From contig JAQISU010000071.1 in NCBI GenBank assembly GCA_029339505.1, forward strand, positions 1,736,001 to 1,800,000: a stretch of 64,000 nt of DNA, in the 5' to 3' direction. This DNA comes from Unio delphinus (lineage: Eukaryota; Mollusca; Bivalvia; Unionida; Unionidae). The translations under genes and the position numbers were made by a program. The notes below the pieces were generated by a model. It was given only the letters and a program-made list of their open reading frames with translations. It ran no database searches and was not told the DNA's origin. Below, one piece after another: positions 1 to 11,269 of the stretch (positions are counted from its first letter, which is position 1; every line of letters begins with the position of its first letter).

Positions 1-545
1 TCGAGGAAACAAATTTTGTGGGTATTATCTTCGACAGAAAAATGACTTTTATACCACACATCAAGAATTTAAAAGTTAAATGTTTAAAAGCTTTAAATTT
101 ACTAAAAGTAATTGCGCACACTGACTGGGGTGTTGATAAAAAAAGTCCTCCTCAATTTGTATAGAACATTTATTCGTTCTATACTAGACTATGGATGCAT
201 TGTTTATGGTTCAACTAGGAAGTCTTATTTGAAAATGCTTGACCCAATTCATCATCAGGGAATAAGACTTGCTCTAGGAGCATTCAAAACATCTCCATGC
301 GAAAGCCTTCTCGCGGAAGCGAATGAACCACCTTTATCGCACCGAAGAGAAATGCTTTCTATACAGTACGCTCTTAGGTTAAGATCAAACCCTCTGAACC
401 TGCTTTTTCGGCTGTTTTTCAACCAAAATAAAAATCTTTATACGAAAACAAACCAAATGCCATACCTTCATTTGGCATCCAAATATAATCCTGTTTTGAC
501 ACTATCAAAATTAATATCCCTACAGTTCAGAACACGTTTGTCTCG
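1..545 (+). pseudogene. LINE reverse transcriptase, C-terminal part
   Basis: This is the thumb and connection part of a non-LTR reverse transcriptase, which copies LINE RNA at a nicked target. The reading begins in frame 3 (residues GIIFDRKMTFIPHIK near 21-65) and moves to frame 1 in the A-run at about 137-143. It then contains LDYGCIVYGS and HHQGIRLALGAFKTSP, typical of Jockey/I proteins. A further shift near 540 moves the reading to the frame of the RNase H domain. The catalytic palm lies upstream of the window. Confidence 0.85.
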
Positions 546-1200
546 GAAACACCACCTTGGCTCCTTAAGCAACCCAAAGTGATTTTTACGTTGCACGATG
601 GGAGAAAATCTGAGACAAATCCTGCCATTTTGCAGAACTCTTATCATGAACTCCTCAACGATTTTAAAAACTACACAAATTTTTTTACTGATGGATCAAA
701 AGTTGATGACAAGGCTGCTGCAGCCTTCGTTAGTGGCAAGCACATAACCAAAGTGCGCTTGCCAAACGATGCGTCCATATTTTCAGCGGAAATCAGAGCA
801 ATAGACCTTGCTCTGAAATTTATTGAACAAAAACGCATTTTAAATAGCATTATTTTCTGTGACTCGCTGTCAGTACTTCAGTCGCTACACCATAGAAAAC
901 TGGATAATCTATTACTAGTCGATATCCTCGTCAAAAACTCGGAACTTAGTAACTCCTACAATATAGTATACTGTTGGCTACCAAGCCATATTGGTATTAG
1001 AGGTAATGAAGAAGCAGACCGGGCTGCTAAGATGGCTCTGTCCCAAGAACCATCGGATTTTAAATTACCGTTTACTGATTTTAAACCTTGTATCAAAAAG
1101 TACCTACGCCAGAAGTGGCAGGCGTCATGGGATGATGCAGTCAATAACAAACTTCATGCCATCAAACCAACCCTGGGGGAATGGACAGAACTATCCTTAG
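540..1200 (+). pseudogene. LINE RNase H domain
   Basis: RNase H degrades the RNA strand of the RNA/DNA hybrid made by the element. Motifs appear in the expected order: FTDGSK (first Asp, near 690), SAEIRAIDLAL (Glu, near 790), CDSLSVLQSL (Asp, near 860), and WLPSHIGIRGNEEADRAAK (His and last Asp, near 975-1030). All four acidic catalytic positions are present, so the domain looks chemically complete although it sits in a frameshifted ORF. It is collinear with the RT block before it and the zinc tail after it. Confidence 0.88.
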
Positions 1201-1462
1201 GGAGGAGGTTGTCATTGCAAGAATCAGAATCGGTCATACATACATTACCCACTCCCACATACTGAAAGGTGAAGATCCACCAGAGTGCGTTTCTTGCAAT
1301 GAGCCATTTACTGTTAAACACTTTATGACCGAGTGTTCCGACCTGCAACCTATGCGTGTTAAATACTATAATGTACATGACATGAAGGAACTTTTTGATA
1401 CAATACAAATCACTTGTATTTTAGATTTCCTAAAGGAAGTAAATCTCTTTTTTAAACTATAA
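1181..1462 (+). pseudogene. LINE C-terminal zinc-binding tail
   Basis: A frame 2 continuation of the same polyprotein after a shift near 1190. It carries a C-x2-C-x7-H-x4-C knuckle (CVSCNEPFTVKHFMTEC, about 1288-1338), like the cysteine-rich tail of I/Jockey LINEs that is thought to help bind nucleic acid. It ends at a stop at 1460-1462 and is followed by the 3' untranslated tail. Confidence 0.75.
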
Positions 1463-1839
1463 CTTGTATGCCATCACCTAGAATATTTTTATCTAATGCA
1501 AATATCACCTTTTATTTACAAGATCTTATCATCAACATACACCATTTACATCTCCCGATGCTTGGGAAGCTTCATATTTTCCTGTCACCAACATCTTACC
1601 ATTTTACATTTAACTATTATGGTTTTTTATATCGCTGGTCGATGTTAAACCTTTCTTATTTTTAAGCATTATTACCTCTTGTATGGCACTAAATAGCCTA
1701 AAAGTGCTGGTGCGCCGTTAATATTCAAACAAACAAACAAACATTACCTTTTGAACAGATGTTCGTACACTGCTTCTAGGAATCCAGTGGAGTATGCTAA
1801 ATGTGAACTTCCTGATCGCAAACGTCAAGACCATCAATC

Positions 1840-2062
1840 TCATGTCATCGAAATGAACGACAATTATACCCATGAACCCACTGTTTAACCGTCTACTTGC
1901 CTAAAGAAGGTTGTATGGAGTATTTTGATTCGCAAGGATTGCCACCTTTGGAAGACTACATCATCAACATTATGAAAAGAAATGCCCAGACAGACCACAC
2001 AATTCAACAATGTGAAACTACAAGGCAAATTTCCATGGTGTGTGGACAATATTGTGTGTAAC
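1840..2062 (+). pseudogene. Adenain-type cysteine protease fragment (Polinton remnant A)
   Basis: Polintons and adintoviruses use an adenovirus-type C5 protease to mature capsids. Here the reading shows MEYFDSQGLPPLEDYI (about 1914-1962) and then QISMVCGQYCV (about 2028-2062), which includes the Cys of the catalytic box, before a stop. An N-terminal scrap around 1852 (MNDNYTHEPT) is where the His-containing region should be, but no GTHW motif is legible and the frame breaks between the two. The fragment lies directly after the LINE tail. It may be an older element cut by that LINE, or a displaced part of remnant B. Confidence 0.7.
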
Positions 2063-3661
2063 CGAGTCTTGGATAATCTTTAGAACATATAGTGACTTAA
2101 TTTGATCGTAACTCTTCTTGAAACGATGAAAACGTTGATCGATGATTTTGTGACAATAATATTTTGTATTTAACTAGGAAACGTAGTGTACATCAATTCC
2201 GCAATGATTTGCATTCGTGGAAATCTCACTTCACTTCACAGCGTTGCCAGTCTTGTTAAAGATCATTTGATTATTTGAAAGAAACGTTTGTTTATTGTCA
2301 ATTGTTTTATTAAAAAAAACAATTTATCTGTCGTATTTTTGCACATTTTCAACAATATACATGCTTTTTTACTTCTTTCTATCCCTCAACCTCAAAATCA
2401 ACTTTATGGTACTCCGACATAACACAAAATCGTAGGAAAGTTTCATATCGCGTCCGCTCTTCAACCATATAAAGCAAAACAATCTACAGTCAGACCATCC
2501 ATTGTTGACTCATCCTCCTACAAAAATGTGGTCATGACTAGCCAAGCTGAAAGTAGCTGACGTGAATTTACATCCTGTGTGACAAAAACTGATACCGAAT
2601 CGTGAAGAGATAGAATGTCAGAATGTTGAAAGTGACCGATGACTTGATAGAAGATCTCTTCAGAGAAGACATCAAGAAGAAGAAAGAATAGTCAGAAACG
2701 TGCAGACTTCAGAGCAACAGAGCGAGAAGGGAGAACAGAGAAAACAGCAAACGAAGTAACAACAGGAAACAGAAAAAGGATGTGTGGATTCTAGTTTAGA
2801 CACGAAAGAGTTCTTCTCCTTCCAACGAAGCAGACTCTATCCTGTTGGACAGCCTGCCAGATTGGGACTCAATCTTAGACGATTAAAGATTTGTATAACC
2901 CCTCGTCCACAAAATAAACCTTTTTCAGGGCTAGCCCAATATTATAGAAAAGTGATACCAATTAAATTGCCATTTGTATAATTGTATGTTATTAAGTTAA
3001 TAAGTGTGTATATAAGCATATCTTTTCCATAGCTTATCAACTAGTCAGTGTGTTTGTGTTTGTAATTTGTGATTGTAGGTAAAAAAATATGAGTGCGTGT
3101 TTCTTTTAGGTAGTTGCATTTCATGTTTGTTTAGGTAATGATATGAGTCTTGTACATTTTAGTATGAGTGGATGTTTTCCTTCACGACCGCACTTGACAC
3201 ATATACAGTGAAAGCGTTCGTCCTTCTGGCTACATATCGTTGACATATCAACTGTAAAAAATAGAATAACAGACTGGAAAAACTGATCGCACTCCAAATG
3301 ATTCCGGATTATGTTAAGCGCATTTTATACGAGCTGGCTATGGAGGCCATAGCCAAACTAGCTATGATATAGAAGGAGGAAGAGGAAATAAGAGGCAAGG
3401 AGAAGACAAAACGAGGAAGAGGATACTATCTCACCTCACGCTAATACCTCTGTGTGAAGTCAGTTCTGAGGGTTGGACGTCTCCACAGCCAGTACCAACA
3501 CCACTGCCACAGCCTATGCCACCAGTGTAAAGGTCAGTGGTTCGCCAGACTGAACATTGGTAGAGGAAATAAGGAGGCCATAACACCAACGCGAGTGGCA
3601 TAGAAGAAGACAGTGGGAAGTCTTCACTATCCCAGAAAATATATACCGGGAGAGTGAGGCC

Positions 3662-3665
<4 letters not shown>
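2063..3665. other. No recognisable gene
   Basis: AT-rich sequence. A 65-codon open stretch at 2784-2981 contains PARLGLNLRRLKICITPRPQ but matches no family I know. Nothing else stands out up to the AC repeat. Confidence 0.5.

Positions 3666-3713
<48 letters not shown>
3666..3713. repeat. (AC)n microsatellite
   Basis: About 24 uninterrupted AC units. The long cysteine/valine open readings across it on the minus strand come from the repeat and are not genes. Confidence 0.97.
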
Positions 3714-3715
<2 letters not shown>

Positions 3716-5259
3716 GCATTACCAGCCACAACCTTAAATTGAGAACAGGAATGGAGTCGGAGATCTATTTGGAACATGGATGTAACAATTAGCCAGGTGT
3801 ATTTGGAGTTCAAACATAAACAGCCCTTCTCAGCACTAACCGAATCTCCAGATACCAGATTATTCAAGTTGCCAATAGGTGTGAATGTGGAGTACTGTCA
3901 TTATAAACCCTCAATCTTTACCGATGTTTGTATGTGCGTGTGTGTTTGTATGCATGCATGTTTGTGTTGATAGTAGAGTGTATGTATCAGTGTGCGTACG
4001 ATTGTATAGATAGTAGATATTGTGGTTTTCTTCTCCTTCTCTGTGTGGAAATAGATTCCTGAACTGATTCCCTAATGAAAGTCATCCGTAAATAAACACC
4101 TTCATCTAATTTGTCCAGTCTCCAAACAATACGAACGAATCATATTTATCAAAAGTTTGATGAAATCTTTTTAAAGAACATTATAATGATCAACCTAGAA
4201 TTCAGGTTCATGTCAACATTGTCATAATCTTAACGTAAAAACTATATAATATATTTTTTACATAAGACCCTTGTAATCTATAATCATGAAGAAAATAATT
4301 AAAATAATTTTATGCAAAGTCAACTTATTAAAAGCATCTAAAATGACGTAATAAAACACAAAGATCTGACCGAAAAAGTCAATTTGATTTTATGGACACA
4401 TTCTTCACAACACTTGTTTTTGTTGATGTGGCTCTTGTAATGGCGTTGACGAAAGTGTCGAGAAGTGTTACGGTATATTCAAGGTTTGTTTCTATATGAT
4501 GAATGAGTTGCTCAGCTGTAATTCAACACTCAAAACTATTAGATTAACTTTATTAAAATATATATTCTCTTGTTTGATGATATGCCTTCCCTCGAGGCGC
4601 ATTCTTCAAAACTGGTTTAGAATTTATTCAAGGTGTGGTCTTGTTTGTTACCCATTGTAACTCCCTTAAGTATATGTTTCATTTTAAAGTTTATCTTTTC
4701 TCACCTTAAAATTGTCTTCTCACCAGAAACGTTTATATCGTCCAGTTTAATAAATAGGCACTGACAAACCTGCGTTTGTATTTCTTATATGATCCCATTT
4801 TTCTGTATATAACACTTCTTTCTTTCTGAATATAACACTAGTTTCAAACAATCGATCAACCACTATCCCTTCCGTTTATGGAATGACTTGTTCCGTTGGC
4901 TATCCTAAACACCGCAATGATACAATTGAATGCAATCTTTCACCAAACGTTGTAACTAAGTGATATTTTTGAGAGTATATTGATGTGTAAAATATTTTCA
5001 AATACATTAGTAGTGTGTGTAAAATCCGGTTCTAGCACAAACTGTGATGCATGTGTTAAAGCCGGTATTTCACATTTCGATCCGAGCACAAACAGTTTTA
5101 TTTTGACAAGAAACGACCGTTTTATTTAAAACAACCTCTCGTGCTAAACTGGTTTGCATCCAAAAGGGAGACTACTGCTGCCGTCACCGTATCGCCTTTA
5201 TACGTTAGTTATGTTTAAAAGGTCATTGTTTTATTTAATAATGTAGCAAGTACTGTACT
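3714..5259. other. No recognisable gene
   Basis: AT-rich sequence with a short GT-rich patch near 3930-3995. Every frame is broken on both strands and I see no domain. Confidence 0.5.
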
Positions 5260-5880
5260 TTATAATCATGTCACCATCGACATAATTTGCAATTTCCCGT
5301 TCTTGTATAATTCCTTTTGATGTTAAGAGGTTACTTTCATGAAATTCAAGCCAATGTCGTTTTGCAACAAATACGCTTTAATGATCGTCACTTTGAGATC
5401 CTTGCGGTTCTCGATGATCACGTGGACGAATTGGACTATATTCGACATGTTTTATACATTACGACTAAGATAATATTTAAATATTTTAAACGAAGTTGCT
5501 TCTAATATAATACGTACAATGCTTTCTAATGAGATCTACAATGTATTTGATTTTAACAATGCCTTAAGTCGACAATTGTATTCCTTATCGTAATGGACAT
5601 ACATGAACAGCTCAACAACTTTATTTTGCTGTACCGCGTTATCGAAAACTCCCCTGAATATCATGGCAGCCACAATTGGAGGCTCTAAATTAGCCACAGG
5701 CATCGATTATTGTCCTTTTGGATAGTGTGGAAAATTATTCCTTAAAGATTATTCCACCACGTGTCGATGATTCGGTCATCAGAAAGTACACACAGATATT
5801 GTTTTATGGCATAATCCTGGGTAAGCACTTTTGTATCGATGATATACCCGGTGTCAGAAACTACCCACACAGACACGACT
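5260..5880 (-). pseudogene. Unrecognised minus-strand coding remnant, left part of remnant B
   Basis: Read from 5880 downwards, one frame is open for about 45 codons (DTGYIIDTKVLTQDYAIKQY), with a stop near 5738. A second frame runs from an ATG near 5705 to about 5320 with only three stops and protein-like composition (VVELFMYVHYDKEYNCRLK, then VTIIKAYLLQNDIGLNF). Such density of open codons is unusual in the surrounding AT-rich DNA. I do not recognise the protein. It sits in the same block as the core, protease, PolB and ATPase remnants, so it may be a gene of that element. Possible, not established. Confidence 0.35.
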
Positions 5881-5881
5881 C

Positions 5882-6388
5882 ATGGACGATATAATTCTCC
5901 AGTTGAAATGTAAAAGCCCGTTTGTAGGGTGCACAAGAACATTACCTGAATATTATTATCCACAGGCACTAGCAGCAAAAACCGTTTTGCCGTTAGCGTC
6001 GCATGGTCTCCTCATTGATGCCCGTTTTTGTAAATGTCCTTTTAACCAAATCAATGTTTCACCTAATTGCCATAAACGATTTAGTAACCGTGATTTCAGA
6101 ACTTATAGGAACACACCTGTCGCTGTGGCGATCAACTTGTTTTGTTTTCGTACGGGGAGCATGATCACCGAGTCGATAATGGTAGATCCAACGACGTGAA
6201 GTATGTGTTTGCTTAAAAAAAACAATGTAGATACGGACTTGACTTTGTATGCGGCCGAGCCGCAGATCATCAAATATATTCAGTTTCAAATGATTTGTCC
6301 CGAGCGGAACTTTAACGCTCATATTCCGTTTAAGCTGCTGAGTTCAACAAATTTTACATCGACCGTATCGATAATTACCACGACATGA
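5882..6388 (+). pseudogene. Unrecognised open block with one stop, remnant B
   Basis: One frame stays open for 169 codons with a single stop near 6197. It includes KTVLPLASHGLLIDARFC and later DLTLYAAEPQIIKYIQFQ. The composition is protein-like, but no family is recognised. The opposite strand is also open for about 87 codons at 6059-6322, so the coding strand is uncertain. If the whole region is one minus-strand gene block, this plus-strand frame would be a shadow. Confidence 0.3.
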
Positions 6389-6700
6389 TAACACTAGCAG
6401 TTTCTCGGGCAAACCAAAAGGTTTCAATTAAACAAGCAGAAGGAAATGTATTAATATAAATATGGCGAATTGGATATGTGCGTTCAAAATGGGTATGGTG
6501 GTGTTCTGTGTGAGAAGCGCTGAGCATCATCAACTTGGGTTTATCTGGTATAAACGTTTCTGGAAATGGAATCAGATCAATGGTGCATCGAGACCTATTT
6601 ATTTCTAGGGCTCCAAAATCGTCTCGAAATCTTCAGTTGATTATACAGCGTATACATTGCCGTCATCTTCGTTCTGGTTCCGGAGGACATTTTAGTTTAG
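6385..6700 (-). pseudogene. Unrecognised minus-strand coding remnant
   Basis: Read downwards from about 6700, one frame is open for about 105 codons with one stop. It includes CPPEPERRRQCIRC, IDLIPFPETFIPDKPK and HTHFERTYPIRHIYINTF, and it ends at a stop near 6387. It looks like the C-terminal part of a protein I do not recognise. It lies in the same run of minus-strand remnants as 5260-5880 and 7480-9322. Confidence 0.35.
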
Positions 6701-7479
6701 AAACTAGTGACTTATCCTAATATCTTTCATACAAACGGCCGCAACTTAACTCAGCTTAAGATTTTGCCGACGGTGTTACTATATGATTTCAAAAAATCGG
6801 ATTTTCATTTGCTTTATCCGCTAAAGACATCTGGTCTAAAATCTTTTCAAAACGTTCAATCGACACATGGAACAGATCCGTCCATGAAACGAACCTTTAC
6901 CTGAAATTTAACTCCTCGTAAACGTGATCGAATTGTATTTAACATTTTATTTTAGATCGCATAAGGCTCAACTCTTGTAACATCATATGCATCACTAAAT
7001 GTAACCAGTATAACATAAACATGAACGAATTAGCTGTAGTTCCTGTGTACACCACACGCATGATGGTCACGGGTAGTGGAGCTACTATAAGCACCACCAA
7101 CACCTGTCCATATAATATATATATATATATACGTGTGGCTATAAATATCAAGATTCCGGTGGTAATAGTTCATACGGATATGTCGGCCATACGGTGAAAA
7201 GGTGAAAATTCTTCGGAAATATGGATAATATCGATTAACAGACTCACTTAAAATAAGAATAGCGGATCTATCTAGCAAATATGATCAGATACAGTGTCTG
7301 TATTTGATTTAATTTTTGTTTATGTCGAAATCGCAAATTGTCGAAATTGTTTCTCGGATTTTTGTTAGCGAGCACGTCCGCATTACCTACCGTATGTACC
7401 AAGCTAACGAAGGAATCGAAATAATCCACTAATTATCAGCACCAAATATTTCGACCACAGATTTTACACCGATGATGTA
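6701..7479. other. Short open pieces only; (AT) patch
   Basis: Contains a short AT repeat at about 7113-7130 and short open readings on both strands. One on the plus strand at 7021-7195 begins MNELAVVPVYTTRMMVTG; another at 7321-7431 ends at a stop. None can be assigned. This stretch probably belongs to the same decayed element as its neighbours. Confidence 0.35.
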
Positions 7480-7960
7480 TTAAGCTTCTGCAATTTGTTG
7501 TCCTTCACGTTTTGTCGGCTTAAACCATGATAGTTTAATTCCTCCTTCAGGAACTACCCTCGTTTGTGTCACCTCCTCCTTTTTGGGCAGCGTCACCACG
7601 CTCATGATCGTATCCTTATCCTCGTATTCTAAACCGATTTGCTGCAAAAATGTTATCTGACAAAATCTGTCAGGTGCTTTTGTACAAGCTCGGAAATGTT
7701 TTCGGCCTTCTGCTTTGTCCATACATTTTTGTGCGCTTGGTCATCGCCTGGAGGCCAATGTTACGACTTTGGATATATCTTGTTTTCACGATATTAACAA
7801 CAACATCAGGATGAATCTCAATTGTGATTTGCTGTAAAATTTCCTCGATGTTTTTACGAGCCTCGAAAACCCACGATTATGCAAATATTAAAAACTCCAG
7901 ACCACACGATGGTTATTATTTCTCAATACACAATAAGTGTCGTGTGATTCGCGTTTTACC
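7480..7960 (-). pseudogene. Unrecognised minus-strand coding remnant
   Basis: Two consecutive open pieces in different frames. The upstream one (about 7870-7740) reads IEEILQQITIEIHPDVVV and NIVKTRYIQSRNIGLQAM. The downstream one (7722-7480, 80 codons) reads FCQITFLQQIGLEYEDKD and EGGIKLSWFKPTKREGQQ, then stops. A single frameshift near 7725 would connect them. The charged C-terminus and clean stop suggest a real gene end, but I do not recognise the family. Possibly an accessory or virion protein of remnant B. Confidence 0.4.
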
Positions 7961-8094
7961 CATGTCCTCATGTCGTAAACGTAGCTGCTTCTTTATTTTA
8001 CCACGTGTTTACGTTACCGTCACAAGTTCCATTTTGACGATAAGAATCATCAAATAATAACTGGTTAAACTTGCTGACAATTCTCACGATCTCA

Positions 8095-9322
8095 ACCATC
8101 TACTTTTCCTTTCTAGGAGACCGTCTGACCTAAACACCTGCATGGTCGTGTGGATGTCATCATAATGCAATCCCATATATTCAAAAATGTTTGTAGATTT
8201 ATGTGACCCCATAGCATATCATTATTCTCATCGTTTGTGTTGATATTTTTGTAATATCTTCGTCATTAGTTGTATTGTGTGACTTAACTAAATCGTCTCT
8301 GGTAATTCGTTGAAGGTTTTGATTTCGACAGCATATTCACGACTGTTAAAGATTTATATGCACCAATAATTGTATCGAGTTCTTGTCGAATTTGTGTATG
8401 TCGCATGCATACAACAAACTGAGAAGTACTCTCTGATTCTTCGACGAGCCGATGCGTAATGCATTGTCCTCTGTTAATTTAGACTCTACTTAAGAATAAC
8501 GTCTGATTTGCACCAAGATTAATCATGCTTCTGTACTACGTCTTAAAAACAGCAATACGTGAATATCCTGTACGGGTACCTAGTATTGCAAATAAACCTC
8601 ATTGCACAATAATCGATAAAGCTTGATGGCGACTTACGCAACTTCGGCCATATACTTATCCTTTGCACTTGGGTGTCTTTTTTTTATGGTTTAACGCCAA
8701 TTTTTCAGCACAATATAGGCTATACATGGCGGCCAGTATTAATGGTGGAGGAAGAAACCGGACAAACCCCGGAAAGAACCACCGACTTGGGTGTCTAATG
8801 TGAAAATTTGCAATTAAGATAATCACGGTTTCGAAGGTACCGCTTGTAAGCGTGGTCTGCATATACGCGATGTATTTCACCTAGGATTGATCCACTGGAC
8901 ACTCGAATTGATTCTCCCTAATAGCATCGATGCGTTATGCAGCACATCAGCACTGCTCAATTTCCCGAATTTCTTGGTATTTCTACTGGTGTTTGGACTT
9001 GTATCCAAAAATGCGAGATCATCTGACAGTTACCTATTCATTTATGGCATGATTGGCATATAAAACTTCAACGAGCCGGATAACGCAACCCCTAATATAT
9101 TGCCAGTAAGCACTGGAAGGTGGCCGTGTTTATTTGTATACGCGACATCAATTCACGTAATCCTTCGTAGCCACTTCGAATATATTTTTTATCATTAGAA
9201 ATAACAATAAATATTAGCATAAGATGTGGAGAGCATGTCAATTGGAAGGAAAATCCCAGGATCCTTTCTCCAGGTGGGCAGAATATCACCCATATTTTAG
9301 CGTGAATATCTCTCTCGATCAC
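8095..9322 (-). pseudogene. Unrecognised minus-strand coding remnant(s), interrupted by a SINE fragment
   Basis: Open pieces follow one another downwards: 9322-9092 (76 codons, NDKKYIRSGYEGLRELMSR), about 9030-8880 (DDLAFLDTSPNTSRNTKKF), 8880-8797 (YIAYMQTTLTSGTFETVI) continuing beyond the SINE insertion at 8679-8784, and about 8475-8290 (HRLVEESESTSQFVVCMRH). Each is interrupted by stops or frameshifts. I cannot name the product or say how many genes there were. The + strand is also open at about 8881-9060, so orientation is not certain throughout. Confidence 0.33.
8679..8784 (-). mobile_element. 5'-truncated SINE with 12-bp target-site duplication
   Basis: The sequence TTTAACGCC...TACATGGCGGCCAGTATTA with a T-run at its left end matches the tail part of the full SINE at 61628-61885. 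It is flanked by a perfect direct repeat ACTTGGGTGTCT at 8667-8678 and 8785-8796, the expected target-site duplication of a retroposed copy. The T-run marks the 3' end, so the copy lies on the minus strand and lacks its tRNA head. Confidence 0.85.
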
Positions 9323-9376
9323 CGCTCAAAGACATAATGCGTCCAGCATTAATATCAAACTTATTTACCTTTCGCT

Positions 9377-9800
9377 ATGGCCAAGGATTACCGTCGCGTT
9401 AGATTATCAGATGACATTTCGATCATAAACACACGAAGTCCTCGTAACCCATGTTTACCATTAACGGCAGTGTATTTGAAGATAAACGTTCGATTAACAT
9501 CACCGACATGAACAGCCTCCACGTAAACTGTTCGTTAGCGGACGCGCTTTTGTCGTAAGTCACATCTGAGTCGAACGTCACAAAACACGCTCAGAATAAT
9601 CTTTAAATTGGTGTCTAAGCAAGGAGTATTATTTGGAACGTTGCTTGCTAGTCTTGCCGGAGACAACCTACCCTCGTTGATTGGATTTGAAAAAGGATTA
9701 CAACTCCCCGAGATTAGTGGCCTTGAACATGCTTGCAAATTAGGTGAACCAAAAATGCCCCGAAGGCAACGGCCCTATTTTGTTAGGAACTATACGGTAA
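9377..9800 (+). pseudogene. Polinton-type hydrophobic core protein remnant (remnant B)
   Basis: A single reading frame starts at ATG 9377 (MAKDYRRVRLSDD) and, after several stops around 9509-9550, continues in the same frame to GVLFGTLLASLAGDNLPSL (about 9623-9680) and a basic stretch KMPRRQRP. A short basic or LSD-type N-terminus followed by a Gly/Ala/Leu-rich hydrophobic segment just upstream of the protease is the usual layout of the small core (pX/pVI-like) protein of Polintons and adintoviruses. Such proteins are thought to bind DNA or disrupt membranes. The frame runs directly into the protease remnant. Confidence 0.6.
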
Positions 9801-10150
9801 CACCACTCTCAAATTTTGAAATAGAATCGACGTTATCACGTGCGAAACAATCCAGAGTTTTGTTTTCCATAGACCAACTACCAAGTGAAATAAAATTCGA
9901 TGAGAGCTGTGTCATTAAAATTACTACAATGGAAACTAGACACGCTTAGATGCTTTGGTGAATGACGAATATTTTATTACCACCTCCAGAGGACATTTTT
10001 AAAGTCCGGCAGAGGCACTCGTGCTCTAATGAAGTAAAGGCACGGCGAGAGATTCATAACTCGATCCAGGTTCAAGATGTGGACAAATACACCTGCGGTT
10101 TGTATTATGCTGATTATGTCCGACTGCGGAACATCTCGTATCCCCTTGGA
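9800..10150 (+). pseudogene. Adenain-type cysteine protease remnant (remnant B)
   Basis: In the same frame as the core protein, TPLSNFEIES and FSIDQLPSE (about 9805-9890) match the N-terminus of Polinton proteases, followed by ESCVI. The His box is damaged: the reading gives METRHA and then a stop at about 9947. After two stops the frame continues with NILLPPPEDIFKVRQ (about 9968-10015), corresponding to the FDSxGxxPP region, and ends with YTCGLYYADYV (about 10085-10130), the remnant of the catalytic Cys box. At least two stops and altered residues make it inactive. Upstream is the core gene, downstream the PolB remnant. Confidence 0.65.
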
Positions 10151-10539
10151 GAAATTTGTATGTCGGGTGGGCGTGGGATGGTGAATCCCAAATGCGGTGT
10201 AAGTAAATGTATCAGTCGGGCTATTGACATTCATAAAATCATGATAGTTTGTGCATGACATGATAGCATCTAAACATAAATTCGGTGACGGAATGTGGAT
10301 CGTGTGTGCAGGGACCACCTTGCACCCAGTGCAGCTCTACGCAAACCCGTACGAAAGGACTTTCCAATACCTCAGTGGGAGTAGATGATATGTGTTCGTC
10401 CTATTTGGTCCATATTTGAGGCTATAGTACGCACAACAATAAGATCAAATAATTAATGACGGCTAAAGAAAATACGGTTGGGTGATTGCATTACGTGACT
10501 AAATTTTACCCTTTGTCGTGAGAGCGTTGGACGCCATCT

Positions 10540-11060
10540 GAAACAGGTGTTTAAGGAATCAGTGGTTCAGGAACCACTGTAACCTCATCTGGAGGGTTAC
10601 TGAGCATGTCCTAGACCGATACAACCTCCAGTCCGACTTGCTAAATAAAACCTCTCTTATCGATGGCAGCAGGTAGTTAATTATTTCCTGAAAATCGCTT
10701 CTTTTGCAGGGTTTGATCCATTAAATCAGGACTTTTTTGCGTGCGTTGTAGTTTTCTTTTTGTGAAAAAACTTACCTGATTAACGCGACAGTTTTCATGA
10801 CAGCATTGACGATATCATGCTGCAAATGCAAGATGATGTCATGAAGGATTCCCTTGACGATTTAGCCACCTTCAAAGACTCCCTGTCCTTGCAACACATC
10901 GACACGGCGTTCTATGTCGACTGATTTCTGCAGATAAGATTCTCTGGGTTCGACCAATAAATGAAATTTAGTGTCACCAGCGAATGATTTATGGTAGCAA
11001 ACATACATGAGTCGTTTAAAAGTGATTCCTTCGATAGCTTACGATTTTTGCAGATTATCA
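10540..11060 (-). pseudogene. Unrecognised minus-strand remnant, possibly fibre-like
   Basis: Read downwards from about 11045, one frame is open for about 60 codons (FKRLMYVCYHKSFAGDTKF, then SYLQKSVDIERRVDVLQG), has a stop, and continues with HDIILHLQHDIVNAVMK. Another piece near 10625-10560 reads SNPPDEVTVVPEPLIP. Alternating hydrophobic and charged residues suggest a coiled coil, as in fibre-like proteins of Polintons, but I do not recognise the family. Confidence 0.35.
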
Positions 11061-11269
11061 TATGAGGATTTGTACGTTCAGCTCGACATTTTGGTGCAAA
11101 TAGCAGTTTTGTTTACATTTCTAGTTATATCTACAATTCCCATCATTGTTTTAAAGTTCATCAGACTTCGATCAAAATAGTACTGGATCTGTCTCGACGA
11201 CGACACTGTCCTGAATATGGCAAAAGGAGTAAGACAAAAAAGACAGTCATTAGAAACGTTGCCATCATC

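Larger units (their letters stand above)
1..1742 (+). mobile_element. 3' half of an I-like non-LTR retrotransposon (LINE) with RNase H
   Basis: The window opens inside a LINE. Three decayed coding blocks follow in order: reverse transcriptase C-terminus, RNase H, and a cysteine/histidine tail. After them comes about 260 bp of untranslated sequence ending in a CAAA-type tail at about 1724-1742. RT followed by RNase H and a simple 3' tail is the layout of the I/Jockey group. The frame changes at about 140, 540 and 1190, so this copy cannot be translated through. Its 5' part lies outside the window. No target-site duplication can be defined because only one end is visible. Confidence 0.85.

Noticed and set aside
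3431..3970. Cysteine/valine-rich readings
   Set aside because: Driven by the AC repeat and a GT-rich patch; no flanking domain.
8656..8880. Minus-strand reading of 74 codons with Pro/Phe-rich segment
   Set aside because: The C-terminal half is the SINE insertion at 8679-8784; only the N-terminal part may be an older coding remnant.
5260..9322. A herpesvirus- or nudivirus-derived segment
   Set aside because: No motif of those families could be pointed to; position next to core, protease, PolB and ATPase remnants makes a Polinton-like origin simpler, though unproven.
9977..10318. 113-codon minus-strand reading
   Set aside because: Lies opposite the protease remnant, whose + frame carries recognisable motifs.
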